A stretch of DNA of 64,000 nucleotides from Haematobia irritans (taxonomy: Eukaryota > Arthropoda > Insecta > Diptera > Muscidae). Within the stretch, counting starts at the first letter, position 1. Each line of letters begins with the position of its first letter. Shown here piece by piece: positions 10,588 to 21,922 of the stretch. Location: contig NC_134399.1 in NCBI RefSeq assembly GCF_050003625.1, positions 39,324,671 to 39,388,670 on the forward strand, written 5' to 3'. A model generated the notes under the pieces. The model was not told the DNA's origin, ran no database searches, and was given only the letters and a program-made list of their open reading frames with translations. The translations under genes were made by a program, and so were the position numbers.

Positions 10588-11479
10588 AATTATATATAGC
10601 CCCCATATAAACCAATCCCCAGATTTGGCTTGTGGTGCCTCTAAGAGAAGCATATTTCATCCGATCCGGCTGAAATTTGGTACATGGTGTTGGTAGATGG
10701 TATCTAACAATCGTGCAAAAATTGGTCCACATCGGTCAATAATTATATATAGCCCCCATATAAACCGATCCCCAGATTTGGCTTGTGGAGCCTCTAAGAG
10801 AAGCATATTTCATCCGATCCGGCTGAAATTTGGTACATGGTGTTGGTAGATGGTCTCTAACAATCATGCAAAAATTGGTCCACATCGGTCCATAATTATA
10901 TATAGCCCCCATATAAACCGATCCCCAGATTTGGCTTGTGGAGCCTCTAAGAGAAGCATATTTCATCCGATCCGGCTGAAATTTGGTACATGGTGTTGGT
11001 AGATGGTCTCTAACAATCGTGCAAAAATTGGTCCACATCGGTCCATAATTATATATAGCCCCCATATAAACCGATCCCCAGATTTGGCTTGTGGAGCCTC
11101 TAAGAGAAGCATATTTCATCCGATCCGGCTGAAATTTGGTACATGGTGTTGGTAGATGGTATCTAACAATCGTGCAAAAATTGGTCCACATCGGTCAATA
11201 ATTATATATAGCCCCCATATAAACCGATCCCCAGATTTGGCTTGTGGAGCCTCTAAGAGAAGCATATTTCATCCGATCCGGCTGAAATTTGGTACATGGT
11301 GTTGGTAGATGGTCTCTAACAATCGTGCAAAAATTGGTCCACATCGGTCCATAATTATATATAGCCCCCATATAAACCGATCCCCAGATTTGGCTTGCGG
11401 AGCCTCAAAGAGAAGCAAATTTCATCCGATCCGGCTGAAATTTGGTACATGATGTTGGTATATGGTCTCTAATAACCAT

Positions 11480-11831
11480 AGGTTAGGTTAGGTTAGGTTA
11501 TGTGGCAGCCCGATGTATCAGGCTCACTTAGACTATTCAGTCCATTGTGATACCACAGTGGTGAACTTCTCTCTTATCACTGAGTGCTGCCCGATTCCAT
11601 GTTAAACTCAATGACAAGGGACCTCCTTTTTATAGCCGAGTCCGAACGGCGTTCCACATTCTAGTGAAACCACTTAGAGAAGCTTTGAAACCCTCAGAAA
11701 TGTCACCAGCATTACTGAGGTGGGATAATCCACCGCTGAAAAACTTTTTGGTGTTCGGTCGTAGCAGGAATCGAACCCACGACCTTGTGTATGCAAGGCG
11801 GGCATGCTAACCATTGCACCACGGTGGCTCC
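11480..11831 (-). mobile_element. SINE1, full length, tRNA-derived, AACCT-tailed
   Basis: This 352-bp element is flanked by the 11-bp duplication CTAATAACCAT (11469-11479 and 11832-11842). On the minus strand it begins with a tRNA-like head (GGTGCAATGGTTAGCATG as A-box region, TTGCATA loop, GGGTTCGATTCC B-box), continues with a body conserved in five other copies, and ends in AACCT repeats instead of poly(A). The anticodon-like TGC would suit tRNA-Ala, weakly. It needs a LINE partner for movement; none is identified by its tail. Confidence 0.88.
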
Positions 11832-12360
11832 CTAATAACCATGCAAAAATTGGTCCACATCGGTCCATAATTATATATGGACCCAATATAAACCGATCTC
11901 CAGATTTGGCTTGCGAAGCCCCAAAGAGAAGCAAATTGCATCCGATCCGGCTGAAATTTGGTACTTGGTATTGTTATATGGTCTCTAATAACCATGCAAA
12001 AATTGGTCCACATCGGTTCATAATTATATATAGCCCCCATATAAGCCGATCCCCAGATTTGGCTTGCGAAGTCTCCAAGAGAAGCAAATTTCATCCAATC
12101 CTGTTGTAATTTTGAACATGGTGTTAGTATATGATCTTTAACAACCGTGCCAGAATTGGTCCATATCGGTCCATAATTATATATAGCCCCCATATAAAAC
12201 GTTCTCCAGATTTGACCTCCGGAGCCTCTTGGAGGAGCAAAATTCATCCGATCCGGTTCAAATTAGGAACGTGGTGTTAGTATATGGTCGCTAACAACCA
12301 TACAACAATTGGTCCAATCACTCAAAAATTGGTCCATATCGGTTCATAACCATGGTTGCC

Positions 12361-12790
12361 ACTAGAGCCAAAATTAATCTACCAAAATTTTATTTATATA
12401 GAAAATTTTGTCAAAATTTTATTTCTATAGAAAATTTTGTCAAAATTTTATTTCTAGAGAATTATTCGGTTCACAATAAAATTTTCATCATTATCAAAAT
12501 TTTATTTCTATAGAAATTTTGTTCAAATTTTATTCGGTTCGTAATCATGGTTGCCACTCGAGCCAAAAATAATCTACCAATATTTTATTTCTATAGAATA
12601 TTTTGTCAAAAGTCTATTTCTATAGAAAATTTTGTTAAAATTTTATTTCTGTAGAAATTTTTATCAAAATTTTCTTTCTATAGAAAATTTTGTCAAAATT
12701 TTTATTTCTATAGAAAATTTTATTTCTATAGAAAATTTTGTTAAAATTTTATTTCTGTAGAAAATTTTGTCAAAATTTTATGTCTACTTT
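12361..12790. repeat. 29-bp AT-rich tandem repeat (TTTCTATAGAAA units) in Fam-2
   Basis: About a dozen degenerate copies of a 29-bp unit, each containing the perfect palindrome TTTCTATAGAAA and a TTTTGTCAAAATTTT block. Two 'atggttgccactcgagcc'-type segments interrupt it. The same array type recurs in every long Fam-2 and Fam-3 copy. Confidence 0.85.
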
Positions 12791-13034
12791 GTCAAACTGA
12801 ATTATATACGTATTGGATCGATCTTTTTTGATTTAATATATACCACGTATGGACTTACATACAATTTAGAAGATGGTGTTAGGAGGTTTTAAGATACCTT
12901 GCCATCGGCAAGCATTACCGCAACTTAAGTAATTCGATTGTGGATGGCAGTGTTTAGAAAAAGTTTCTACGCAATCCAAGATGGAGGGTACATAAGCTTC
13001 GGCCTGGCCGAACTTACGGCCGTATATACTTGTT

Positions 13035-14542
13035 TTTTTATTTTCGAGAATGGTTGTGACAAACATGTTTCATGTTCTTCCAAAAATAATATTTTTCTCT
13101 TGAAACATCTGATCCTTCTCTGGGTGTGGTGGCTTTGTGGAGAAATGTCCACACCCAGAAATGTCACCATCAGGGATGGTAAGATTCTGCAAAAGAACTA
13201 TTCGGGGTCAATTGAAACTGGGTTAGAACTCTTGACTCGTTGTATGCGGAAGGGCATGCTTACTTGGGGTCCTCCATATATAGGCATTAAAAAAGTATTA
13301 AAGTATTTCATTTTCATTTGTCTACCACACCATGATTATGGTCATTAAATGCTGGATAGCGTGGCTTTCGATTTTATTACTCTCCTATTAACTTCATTCA
13401 AACTATCAATGATATGGCCAAGTGTGATGTCATCATGTCTTTTGGTATTGCATGACCTGCACATGACAGTATTTATTGTGATTATGACCATTTTCAGTTG
13501 TCAATTATTTTTTGAAATGTTGCTGGCCAACTATAATGTAACTTTGTTATTAAGTGATTTTCACTGCAAGCGATTCCATTATCCCCGTCTATTTTTGTCC
13601 TTTGATGTGTCTGGAATGCTGTTGGGGATGAAGAGGTGGGGACTTTTTTGTGGCACTTAGCAAAGTGTCTTATTGGAATTGCTTTTATGATTGGTTGTTG
13701 AAAGTTGTTAAAACGTGCAATCATTTGTTAATATCGTGACTCGTGGACAATCACAAGTTTTGACAGTTCAAACTGATAATGCATAGTCTGCTCGATACTA
13801 CATCCCAAGGACAAAGTGGAGAATAAGTAATTTTAGAATATTTGCCATAATGGACTTAATTCACAGTCATATGAAGTATACATCATATATTTTTAATCAT
13901 TTTTAATCACAGCCATATGAAGTATACATCATTTATTTTTACTCAAGCTGAACTTATAAAATTATCCTCCTTTTGTTTGTAAATTAAATAAATTTTATAT
14001 CTATTCAAACTTACAAAATAATATGTTACAGCACTCATACAAATGGGTATATTTTCATGTCCTAAAAGAAAATAGTGGTCAGCTTGATCTGTGGAAAAAG
14101 TGCCTATAATAAATATTGGGTTTAAATCCCATAAAATATACACCGATCATATTTTTGTAACTAAATAAATATTTACACAAAATAGATTCCGTTAAGTTCT
14201 CCAATCGATTTTAAGTTATTTCAATTCAATATATCTATATCCGTCTGTCTGTAGGTGTAGGTTGGAAGTTCTCTGCTACGACATTAATGCTAATGCACAT
14301 CCAAAAATGGTCTTCTAGAGATGGACTTAAATTTAATCTCGCAAGAATTTCTTTTGAAGTGATATATAATTCACTGTTTTTGCAATAGATTAAAATTTTC
14401 TAAATTTCTCTGTAGACGTGGAATTTGCGACAACATATTTGTCAGTGTTTTTCAAAATGTCTCCATGTAGAGACTAAAGTCGAAAAAAATTAAAATTATT
14501 TATCAATTATTTATTGAAATTCCTGTACTTTAATTATAATAA
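13035..14542. other. Unassigned interval between two Fam-2 copies
   Basis: No repeat family recognised here recurs elsewhere in the window. It contains a perfect 11-bp hairpin (13119-13129 with 13149-13159) and a short tandem duplication of a 'catatgaagtatacatcat' segment (about 13862-13952). Open frames such as 13349-13660 (103 residues, hydrophobic, no motif) have no supporting features, so I do not call a gene. Confidence 0.4.
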
Positions 14543-14560
14543 ATAAAAAACAAGTATATA

Positions 14561-15037
14561 CACTAATAGAAAAAATTGCGTTTCACAATCGTGAACGGAC
14601 GTTGTCAAAATGAAACGGAAACGTTCACAAAAAATCAAAACGGAATGTTCACGATTTCGTCCACGGGCGTTCACGATTTCATGAACGGCATTCGTTTTTC
14701 TTTGGTCATGAAATGTCTTAAAATAATCGTTAGACGTTGTTATGTCAACTCCGCCGTTGGTGCAATGTGCTAAGGCGACTGTTAACGTGTATCGTGCAGG
14801 CAACACAGGTTCGAGTCACGGTAGGGGAAATCTTTTTTTAATTTTGTTTATAAATTCGTAACCATTACGTTTTCAGATCATGAACGCTGGTTGTTGTTTT
14901 GAAAACTTATGGTGTCATTTTTACGTTGTCAGATTGTCCCCATCTGTTCTCAGTTTGACAACACATGCGTGTTGATTCACTTTCATGAACGGATCGTTTC
15001 AAAATGACCACGCCGTTCATGATTTTTTCTATGGGTG
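14561..15037. mobile_element. TA-flanked MITE with GAACGG-rich ends and a tRNA-like module
   Basis: The 477-bp element starts CACTAATAGAAAAAAT and ends with the reverse complement of CACCCATAGAAAAAAT. TA sits on both sides (14559-14560, 15038-15039); the interrupted host motif is 'aagtata/cggccgtaag' of the Fam-2 terminus. GTGAACGG/CCGTTCAC motifs recur throughout, making it highly self-complementary. The TA target and terminal repeats indicate a Tc1/mariner-type non-autonomous element. A 5'-truncated copy lies at 17953-18401 through the tandem duplication. Confidence 0.75.
14750..14828 (+). other. tRNA-like module inside the GAACGG MITE
   Basis: It contains GTTGGTGCAATGTGC in A-box position and CAGGTTCGAGTCACGG, a good B-box match, about 50 nt apart. 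Acceptor-stem pairing is poor, so it is a tRNA-derived or tRNA-mimicking segment, duplicated at 18114-18192. Confidence 0.4.
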
Positions 15038-15259
15038 TACGGCCGTAAGTTCGGCCAGGCCGAAGCTTATGTACCCTCCGTCATGGATTGCGTAGAAACT
15101 TCTTCTAAACACTGTCATCCACAAGCGAATTACTTAAGTTGCGGTAACGCTTGCCGATGGCAAGGTATCTTAAAACCTCGTAACACCGTCTTCTAAATTG
15201 TATGTAAATCCATACGTGGTATATATTAAATCAAAAAAGATCGATAAAATGCGTATATA

Positions 15260-15661
15260 ATTAAGGTTGACAAAATTTTCAATAGACATAAAATTTTGAC
15301 AAAATTTTCTATTGAAATAAAATTTTAACAAAATTTTCTATAGAAATAAAATTTTAACAAAAATTTCTATATAAATAAAATTTAAAAAAAAATTTTATAG
15401 AAATACAATTTTGACAAAATTTTCTTTAGAAATAAAATTTTGACAAAATTGTTTTCAAAAAAATAAAATTTTAATAAAATTTTCTATAGAAATAAAATTT
15501 TAACAAAAGTTTCAATAGAAATAAAATTTTGACAAAATTGTCTATACAAATAAAATTTTAACAAAAATTTTTTATAGAAATAAAATTTTAACAAAATTTT
15601 CTATAGAAATAAAATTTGGACAAAATTGTATATAGAAATAAAATTTTGACAAAATTTTCTA
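15260..15661. repeat. 29-bp AT-rich tandem repeat in Fam-2 (first copy)
   Basis: About 14 degenerate units of the 'tagaaataaaattttgac' type. It is duplicated at 18624-19045, where the sequence is uninterrupted by the transposon that ends this copy. Confidence 0.85.
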
Positions 15662-15663
15662 TA

Positions 15664-17288
15664 CCCGTGTAAAAATTGGTGGATCTGGCCAGATATTATT
15701 AGATCTCCTGCCATATCTGATTAGATATGATAGTATATGTAGGCAGATCTGGACAGATCCGAAAAATGGTAATATCTGATCAGATCTAATTCTAAAGGAA
15801 TTAGATCTGATCAGATCTCAAATTTGGCCCACATCTAATTATATCTAATTTGATATAATTAGATGTTAATATATCTAATTATACATAATTTTATCTACAA
15901 ATTTCCAAAATTAGTGAAATTACAGTAATTAATAAAAAAGATTTATTTTATGGTTTTATTGTGAAAGGAGTATTTAATATTATAAGTTGGATCAAACATA
16001 TGTACATTATATATATGTCTAGGTATAAAAGCCTAAGAATTAAAAAACAACAAAAACAAAATATATACATAGCCAACAAGGGTTCTGGCATTTGAATTTC
16101 CCAAGGCGTTAGTACATTGCTCTCTGCAAACAGTTCTTTAAATGAGTCTCGCAATTCCTTTATTTGGCTACTCGGAATGAAAACTCTGAAAAATATAAAA
16201 TATACAGAAGAATTATCAGTATTTAAAGATATATTTGCAAATAATACATATACTTACCAAAATTTGCTTCTCGTACCCAATAATTTAAACCAGCGCTGTA
16301 TTGAATGGTTTGTGCGAAGCTCCAAATGCCATACTATAACTAATTGCACGGGAATGTATCCGGTTCACAATGCAAATCATCTCCAAATTTGTATTCTTTT
16401 TGATATTGGAAAATACTTCCTTCTATCGCAACTTCGGATATGGCCTGGTCACAAATCTTTACGTTGTCTTCCGATGTCTTCTTTTAATCTTTTCCTGGAC
16501 TACCACAAATTCATCCTCCTAAAACAGAGAAAATATTCAATATATAAAAATAGGAACAAAATAATAAACTTACCTTATCACAGCTTCTCATACTCCTTTA
16601 TCTTCCCCGAAAAATGAGAAGACATTCGATTTTTATATGAAATAAAAATATGAAACTCGCATTATCAAATATTTGATATATATTTTTTTTAAATTTAATA
16701 ACAACAGGCGTTGCTAATGGTGATAGTTATGACATTTTTGACATTTTTGAAAACAAAAAGACGGTTGTGTCTGAAAGTTAAGCATTTTCTAAAGACACTT
16801 CAAAATGATATTTAAAAGGGTTTCTTGAAACTGTCACAACATATAAAGATTGTTTGCTTATGTTCACCACATGTTTTGATGTGCGACCATACATACGTGC
16901 TTGTAACCAAGTATATCACGTTAGTATTCTCGTAACAAACACATTATTTTTACACACAAACATATACAAATATTTTTTTATCCGTGTTACACAACTGGTT
17001 CATGATTTAATGCGATATACATAATTAGATATGGAGCTATATATGGTATATATAATTAGATATGATGTCATATATGAAGATATATAATTAGATCTTACCA
17101 GATATGACTGATATAAATAGATATAACAACATATATAATGAGATCTTGAATCAGATCTAATCATATATAACACTATACATAACATATCTCCGTAGATCTA
17201 TTTATATATACGACCATATCTGAGCAGATATAATTATATATACTTTGATATTATTAGACATGATTAGATCTCTCAATTTTTACACGGG
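15664..17288. mobile_element. TA-flanked DNA transposon with AGATCT-rich inverted ends, 1.6 kb
   Basis: The ends are CCCGTGTAAAAATTG and its reverse complement CAATTTTTACACGGG. Both sub-ends (about 15664-15900 and 16990-17288) are packed with AGATCT/AGATATNATTAGAT motifs. TA occurs on both sides (15662-15663, 17289-17290), and the duplicated host at 19021-19030 reads 'ttctatagaaat' with a single TA, which is a precise empty site. This supports a Tc1/mariner-like integration. There is no DDE transposase; the interior carries a decayed intron-containing gene on the minus strand. Confidence 0.8.
15948..16616 (-). pseudogene. Decayed, intron-containing gene inside the AGATCT transposon, function unknown
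   Basis: On the minus strand I see a short first exon beginning MSSHFSGKIKEYEKL (ATG near 16616; it runs into a stop), a donor GTAAGT at 16573-16568, an acceptor AG at 16520-16519, a middle exon, a donor GTAAGT at 16257-16252 and an acceptor at 16185-16184. Introns would be about 55 and 73 bp, normal for flies. The middle exon keeps one frame from KICDQAISEVAIEGSIF to LNYWVREANF with two stops between, and joins in frame to VFIPSSQIKELRDSF in the last exon. I recognise no domain. It could be a degraded transposase of an unfamiliar type or a captured host gene. Confidence 0.45.
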
Positions 17289-18623
17289 TAGAAATAAAAT
17301 TTTGGTAGATTATTTTTGGCTCGAGTGGCAACCATGATTATGAACCGATATGGACCATTTTTTGTGTGATTGGAGATCGGCTATATATAACTATAGACCG
17401 ATAAGGACCAATTTTGGTATGGTTGTCAGCGGCTATATACTAACACCACGTTCCACATTTGAACCCGATCGGATGAATTTTGCTCCTCCAAGACGCTCCG
17501 GAGGTCAAATCTGGAGAACGGTTTATATGGGGGCTATATATAATTATGGACCGATGTGGACCAATTTTTGCATGGTTGTTAGAGACCATATACCAAAACT
17601 ATATACCAAATTTCAGCAAGATCGGGTGAAATTTGCTTCTCTTTGAGGCTCCGCAAGCCAAATCTGGGGATCGGTTTATATGGGGGCTATATATAATTAT
17701 GGACCGATATGGACCAATTTTGGCATGGTTGTTAGAGACCATATACGAACACCATGTACGAAATTTCAGCCGGATCGGATGAAATTTGCTTCTCTTTGAG
17801 GCTCCGATCCAACCGATCCAAATCTGGGGATCGGTTTATGTGGGGGCTATATATAATTATATACCGATGTGGACCAATTTTTGCATGGTTGTTAGATACC
17901 ATATACCAATACCATGTACTCAATTTCAGCCGGATCGGATGAAATTTGCTTCTCGTGAACGGACGTTGTCAAAATGAAACGGAAACGTTCACAAAAAATC
18001 AAAACGGAATGTTCACGATTTCGTCCACGGGCGTTCACGATTTCATGAACGGCATTCGTTTTTCTTTGGTCATGAAATGTCTTAAAATAATCGTTAGACG
18101 TTGTTATGTCAACTCCGCCGTTGGTGCAATGTGCTAAGGCGACTGTTAACGTGTATCGTGCAGGCAACACAGGTTCGAGTCACGGTAGGGGAAATCTTTT
18201 TTTAATTTTGTTTATAAATTCGTAACCATTACGTTTTCAGATCATGAACGCTGGTTGTTGTTTTGAAAACTTATGGTGTCATTTTTACGTTGTCAGATTG
18301 TCCCCATCTGTTCTCAGTTTGACAACACATGCGTGTTGATTCACTTTCATGAACGGATCGTTTCAAAATGACCACGCCGTTCATGATTTTTTCTATGGGT
18401 GTACGGCCGTAAGTTCGGCCAGGCCGAAGCTTATGTACCCTCCGTCATGGATTGCGTAGAAACTTCTTCTAAACACTGTCATCCACAAGCGAATTACTTA
18501 AGTTGCGGTAACGCTTGCCGATGGCAAGGTATCTTAAAACCTCGTAACACCGTCTTCTAAATTGTATGTAAATCCATACGTGGTATATATTAAATCAAAA
18601 AAGATCGATAAAATGCGTATATA

Positions 18624-19045
18624 ATTAAGGTTGACAAAATTTTCAATAGACATAAAATTTTGACAAAATTTTCTATTGAAATAAAATTTTAACAAAATTT
18701 TCTATAGAAATAAAATTTTAACAAAAATTTCTATATAAATAAAATTTAAAAAAAAATTTTATAGAAATACAATTTTGACAAAATTTTCTTTAGAAATAAA
18801 ATTTTGACAAAATTGTTTTCAAAAAAATAAAATTTTAATAAAATTTTCTATAGAAATAAAATTTTAACAAAAGTTTCAATAGAAATAAAATTTTGACAAA
18901 ATTGTCTATACAAATAAAATTTTAACAAAAATTTTTTATAGAAATAAAATTTTAACAAAATTTTCTATAGAAATAAAATTTGGACAAAATTGTATATAGA
19001 AATAAAATTTTGACAAAATTTTCTATAGAAATAAAATTTTGGTAG
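18624..19045. repeat. 29-bp AT-rich tandem repeat (second copy of the duplication)
   Basis: Same array as 15260-15661 but continuous into 'ggtagattatttttggctcg', showing the state before transposon insertion. Confidence 0.85.
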
Positions 19046-20173
19046 ATTATTTTTGGCTCGAGTGGCAACCATGATTATGAACCGATATGGACCATTTTTT
19101 GTGTGATTGGAGATCGGCTATATATAACTATAGACCGATAAGGACCAATTTTGGTATGGTTGTCAGCGGCTATATACTAACACCACGTTCCACATTTGAA
19201 CCCGATCGGATGAATTTTGCTCCTCCAAGACGCTCCGGAGGTCAAATCTGGAGAACGGTTTATATGGGGGCTATATATAATTATGGACCGATGTGGACCA
19301 ATTTTTGCATGGTTGTTAGAGACCATATACCAAAACTATATACCAAATTTCAGCAAGATCGGGTGAAATTTGCTTCTCTTTGAGGCTCCGCAAGCCAAAT
19401 CTGGGGATCGGTTTATATGGGGGCTATATATAATTATGGACCGATATGGACCAATTTTGGCATGGTTGTTAGAGACCATATACGAACACCATGTACGAAA
19501 TTTCAGCCGGATCGGATGAAATTTGCTTCTCTTTGAGGCTCCGATCCAACCGATCCAAATCTGGGGATCGGTTTATGTGGGGGCTATATATAATTATATA
19601 CCGATGTGGACCAATTTTTGCATGGTTGTTAGATACCATATACCAATACCATGTACTCAATTTCAGCCGGATCGGATGAAATTTGCTTCTCTTTGAGGCT
19701 CCGCAAGCCAAATCTGGGGATCGGTTTATATGGGGGCTATATATAATTAAGGACCGATGTGGACCAATTTTTACATGTTTGTTAGAAACTATATACCAAC
19801 ACCATATACCAAATTTCAGCCGGATCGGATGAAATATGCTTCTGTTAGAGGCTCCACAAGCCAAATCTGAGGGTCCCTTTATATGGGGGCTATACGTAAA
19901 AGTGGACCGATATGGCCCATTTTCAATACCGTCCGACCTACATCGATAACAACTACTTGTGCCAAGTTTCAAGTCGATAGCTTGTTTCGTTCGGAAGTTA
20001 GCGTGATTTCAACAGACGGACGGACGGACGGACGGACATGCTTAGATCGACTCAGAATTTCACCACGACCCAGAATATATATACTTTATGGGGTCTTAGA
20101 GCAATATTTCGATGAGTTACAAACGGAATGACAAAGTTAATATACCCCCATCCTATGATGGAGGGTATAAAAA

Positions 20174-21870
20174 GATCGATCCAATACGTATATAATTCAG
20201 TTTGACAAAGTAGACATAAAATTTTGACAAAATTTTCTACAGAAATAAAATTTTAACAAAATTTTCTATAGAAATAAAATTTTCTATAGAAATAAAAATT
20301 TTGACAAAATTTTCTATAGAAAGAAAATTTTGATAAAAATTTCTACAGAAATAAAATTTTAACAAAATTTTCTATAGAAATAGACTTTTGACAAAATATT
20401 CTATAGAAATAAAATCTTGGTAGATTATTTTTGGCTCGAGTGGCAACCATGATTATGAACCGAATAAAATTTGAACAAAATTTTCTATAGAAATAAAATT
20501 TTGACAATGATGAAAATGTTATTGTGAACCGAATAAAATTTTAACAAAATTTTCTCTAGAAATAAAATTTTGACAAAATTTTCTATAGAAATAAAATTTT
20601 GACAAAATTTTCTATATAAATAAAATTTTGGTAGATTAATTTTGGCTCTAGTGGCAACCATGGTTATGAACCGATATGGACCAATTTTTGAGTGATTGGA
20701 CCAATTGTTGTATGGTTGTTAGCGACCATATACTAACACCACGTTCCTAATTTGAACCGGATCGGATGAATTTTGCTCCTCCAAGAGGCTCCGGAGGTCA
20801 AATCTGGAGAACGTTTTATATGGGGGCTATATATAATTATGGACCGATATGGACCAATTCTGGCATGGTTGTTAAAGATCATATACTAACACCATGTTCA
20901 AAATTACAACCGGATTGGGTGAAATTTGCTTCTCTTGGAGACTTCGCAAGCCAAATCTGGGGATCGGCTTATATGGGGGCTATATATAATTATGAACCGA
21001 TGTGGACCAACTTTTGCATGGTTATTAGAGACCATATAACAACACCAAGTACCAAATTTCAGCCGGATCGGATGCAATTTGCTTCTCTTTGGGGCTTCGC
21101 AAGCCAAATCTGGAGATCGGTTTATATGGGGTCCATATATAATTATGGACCGATGTGGACCAATTTTTGCATGGTTATTAGAGACCATATACCAACATCA
21201 TGTACCAAATTTCAGCCGGATCGGATGAAATTTGCTTCTCTTTGAGGCTCCGCAAGCCAAATCTGGGGATCGGTTTATATGGGGGCTATATATAATTATG
21301 GACCGATGTGCACCAATTTTTGCGTGATTGTTAGAGACCATCTACCAACACCATGTACCAAATTTCAGCCGGATCGGATGAAATATGCTTCTCTTAGAGG
21401 CTCCACAAGCCAAATCTGGGGATCGGTTTATATGGGGGTTATATATAATTATGGACCGATGTGGACCAAGTTTTGCACGATTGTTAGAGACCATATACCA
21501 ACACCATATACCAAATTTCAGCCGGATCGGATGAAATATGCTTCTGTTAGAGGCTCCACAAGCCAAATCTGAGGGTCCCTTTATATGGGGGCTATACGTA
21601 AAAGTGGACCGATATGGCCCATTTTCAATAATATCCGACCTACATCGATAACAACTCCTTGTGCCAAGTTTCAACTCGATAGCTTGTTTCGTTCGGAAGT
21701 TAGCGTGATTTCAACAGACGGACGGACGGACGGACATGCTTAGATCGACTCAGAATTTCACCACGACCCAGAATATATATACTTTATGGGGTCTTAGAGC
21801 AATATTTCGATGTGTTACAAACGGAATGACAAAGTTAATATACCCCCATCCTATGATGGAGGGTATAAAA
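20174..21870 (+). mobile_element. Fam-2 element, AACAAGTA end missing, joined head-to-tail to the previous copy
   Basis: It starts at 'gatcgatccaatacg', a point about 240 bp inside the full-length element, directly after the AAAAA that ends the previous copy. The homologous site inside the element also reads AAAAAAGATCG, so the join lies in an A-run microhomology. Then follow 29-bp repeats (20210-20640), units to 21600, GGAC repeats (21717-21734), and the hairpin ending near 21870. Confidence 0.82.
20210..20640. repeat. 29-bp AT-rich tandem repeat
   Basis: Degenerate units with TTTCTATAGAAA, interrupted by 'tggctcgagtggcaaccatg' at about 20431. It closely resembles the reverse complement of 12361-12790, so the two Fam-2 copies are close relatives. 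Confidence 0.85.
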
Positions 21871-21922
21871 AAAAAAAAACAAGTAAGTAAAGTAGAAAGT
21901 CGGGCGGGCCGACTATATCATA

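Larger units (their letters stand above)
10588..13034 (-). mobile_element. Fam-2 element, remainder, with SINE inside
   Basis: It resumes the unit broken at 4328 and contains consecutive 153-bp units (same phase at 10740, 10893, 11046 and so on). After the SINE come more diverged units, then 29-bp repeats (12361-12790), a unique tail, and the terminal palindrome TTCGGCCTGGCCGAA with 'gtatatacttgttt' ending near 13034. The adjacent units 10740-11400 are almost identical, so they were amplified recently inside this copy. Confidence 0.85.
14589..19689 (+). repeat. Recent 1,737-bp tandem duplication (14589-17952 and 17953-19689)
   Basis: The two copies read as identical or nearly so over the stretches I compared; the offset is 3,364 before and 1,737 after the inserted transposon 15664-17288 (1,625 bp plus TA). 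The junction at 17952/17953 joins a 153-bp unit ('gaaatttgcttc') to the middle of the MITE ('tcgtgaacgg'). Either unequal exchange or collapse of two haplotypes during assembly could give this arrangement. Confidence 0.8.
14543..20173 (+). mobile_element. Fam-2 element enlarged by a tandem duplication and two transposon insertions
   Basis: The AACAAGTATATA end is at 14550-14560 and the closing hairpin TATACCCCCATC...GATGGAGGGTATA ends near 20173. Inside are a TA-flanked MITE (14561-15037), 29-bp repeats, a second TA-flanked transposon (15664-17288), and two copies of a 1,737-bp block. The block repeat carries units, the rest of the MITE, tail and 29-bp repeats. Units continue to 19970, followed by GGAC repeats (20016-20035) and 'atatactttatggggtctt'. 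Confidence 0.8.

Noticed and set aside
10736..11191. 151-residue open frame with 51-residue repeats (and similar ones at 19469-19972, 20766-21245, 32793-33152, 47078-47410)
   Set aside because: They are translations of the 153-bp Fam-2 units, occur on both strands and are broken or shifted in diverged copies. Not counted as genes.
11480..11501. Telomere or interstitial telomere repeat (TTAGG)n
   Set aside because: The short run is the tail of SINE1, bounded by a target-site duplication.
13349..13660. 103-residue hydrophobic frame
   Set aside because: It has no motif, no repeat support and an overlapping minus-strand frame; compatible with chance.
16117..16617. 166-residue plus-strand frame in the AGATCT transposon
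   Set aside because: The minus strand shows splice signals and frame continuity across an intron, so the plus frame is probably incidental.
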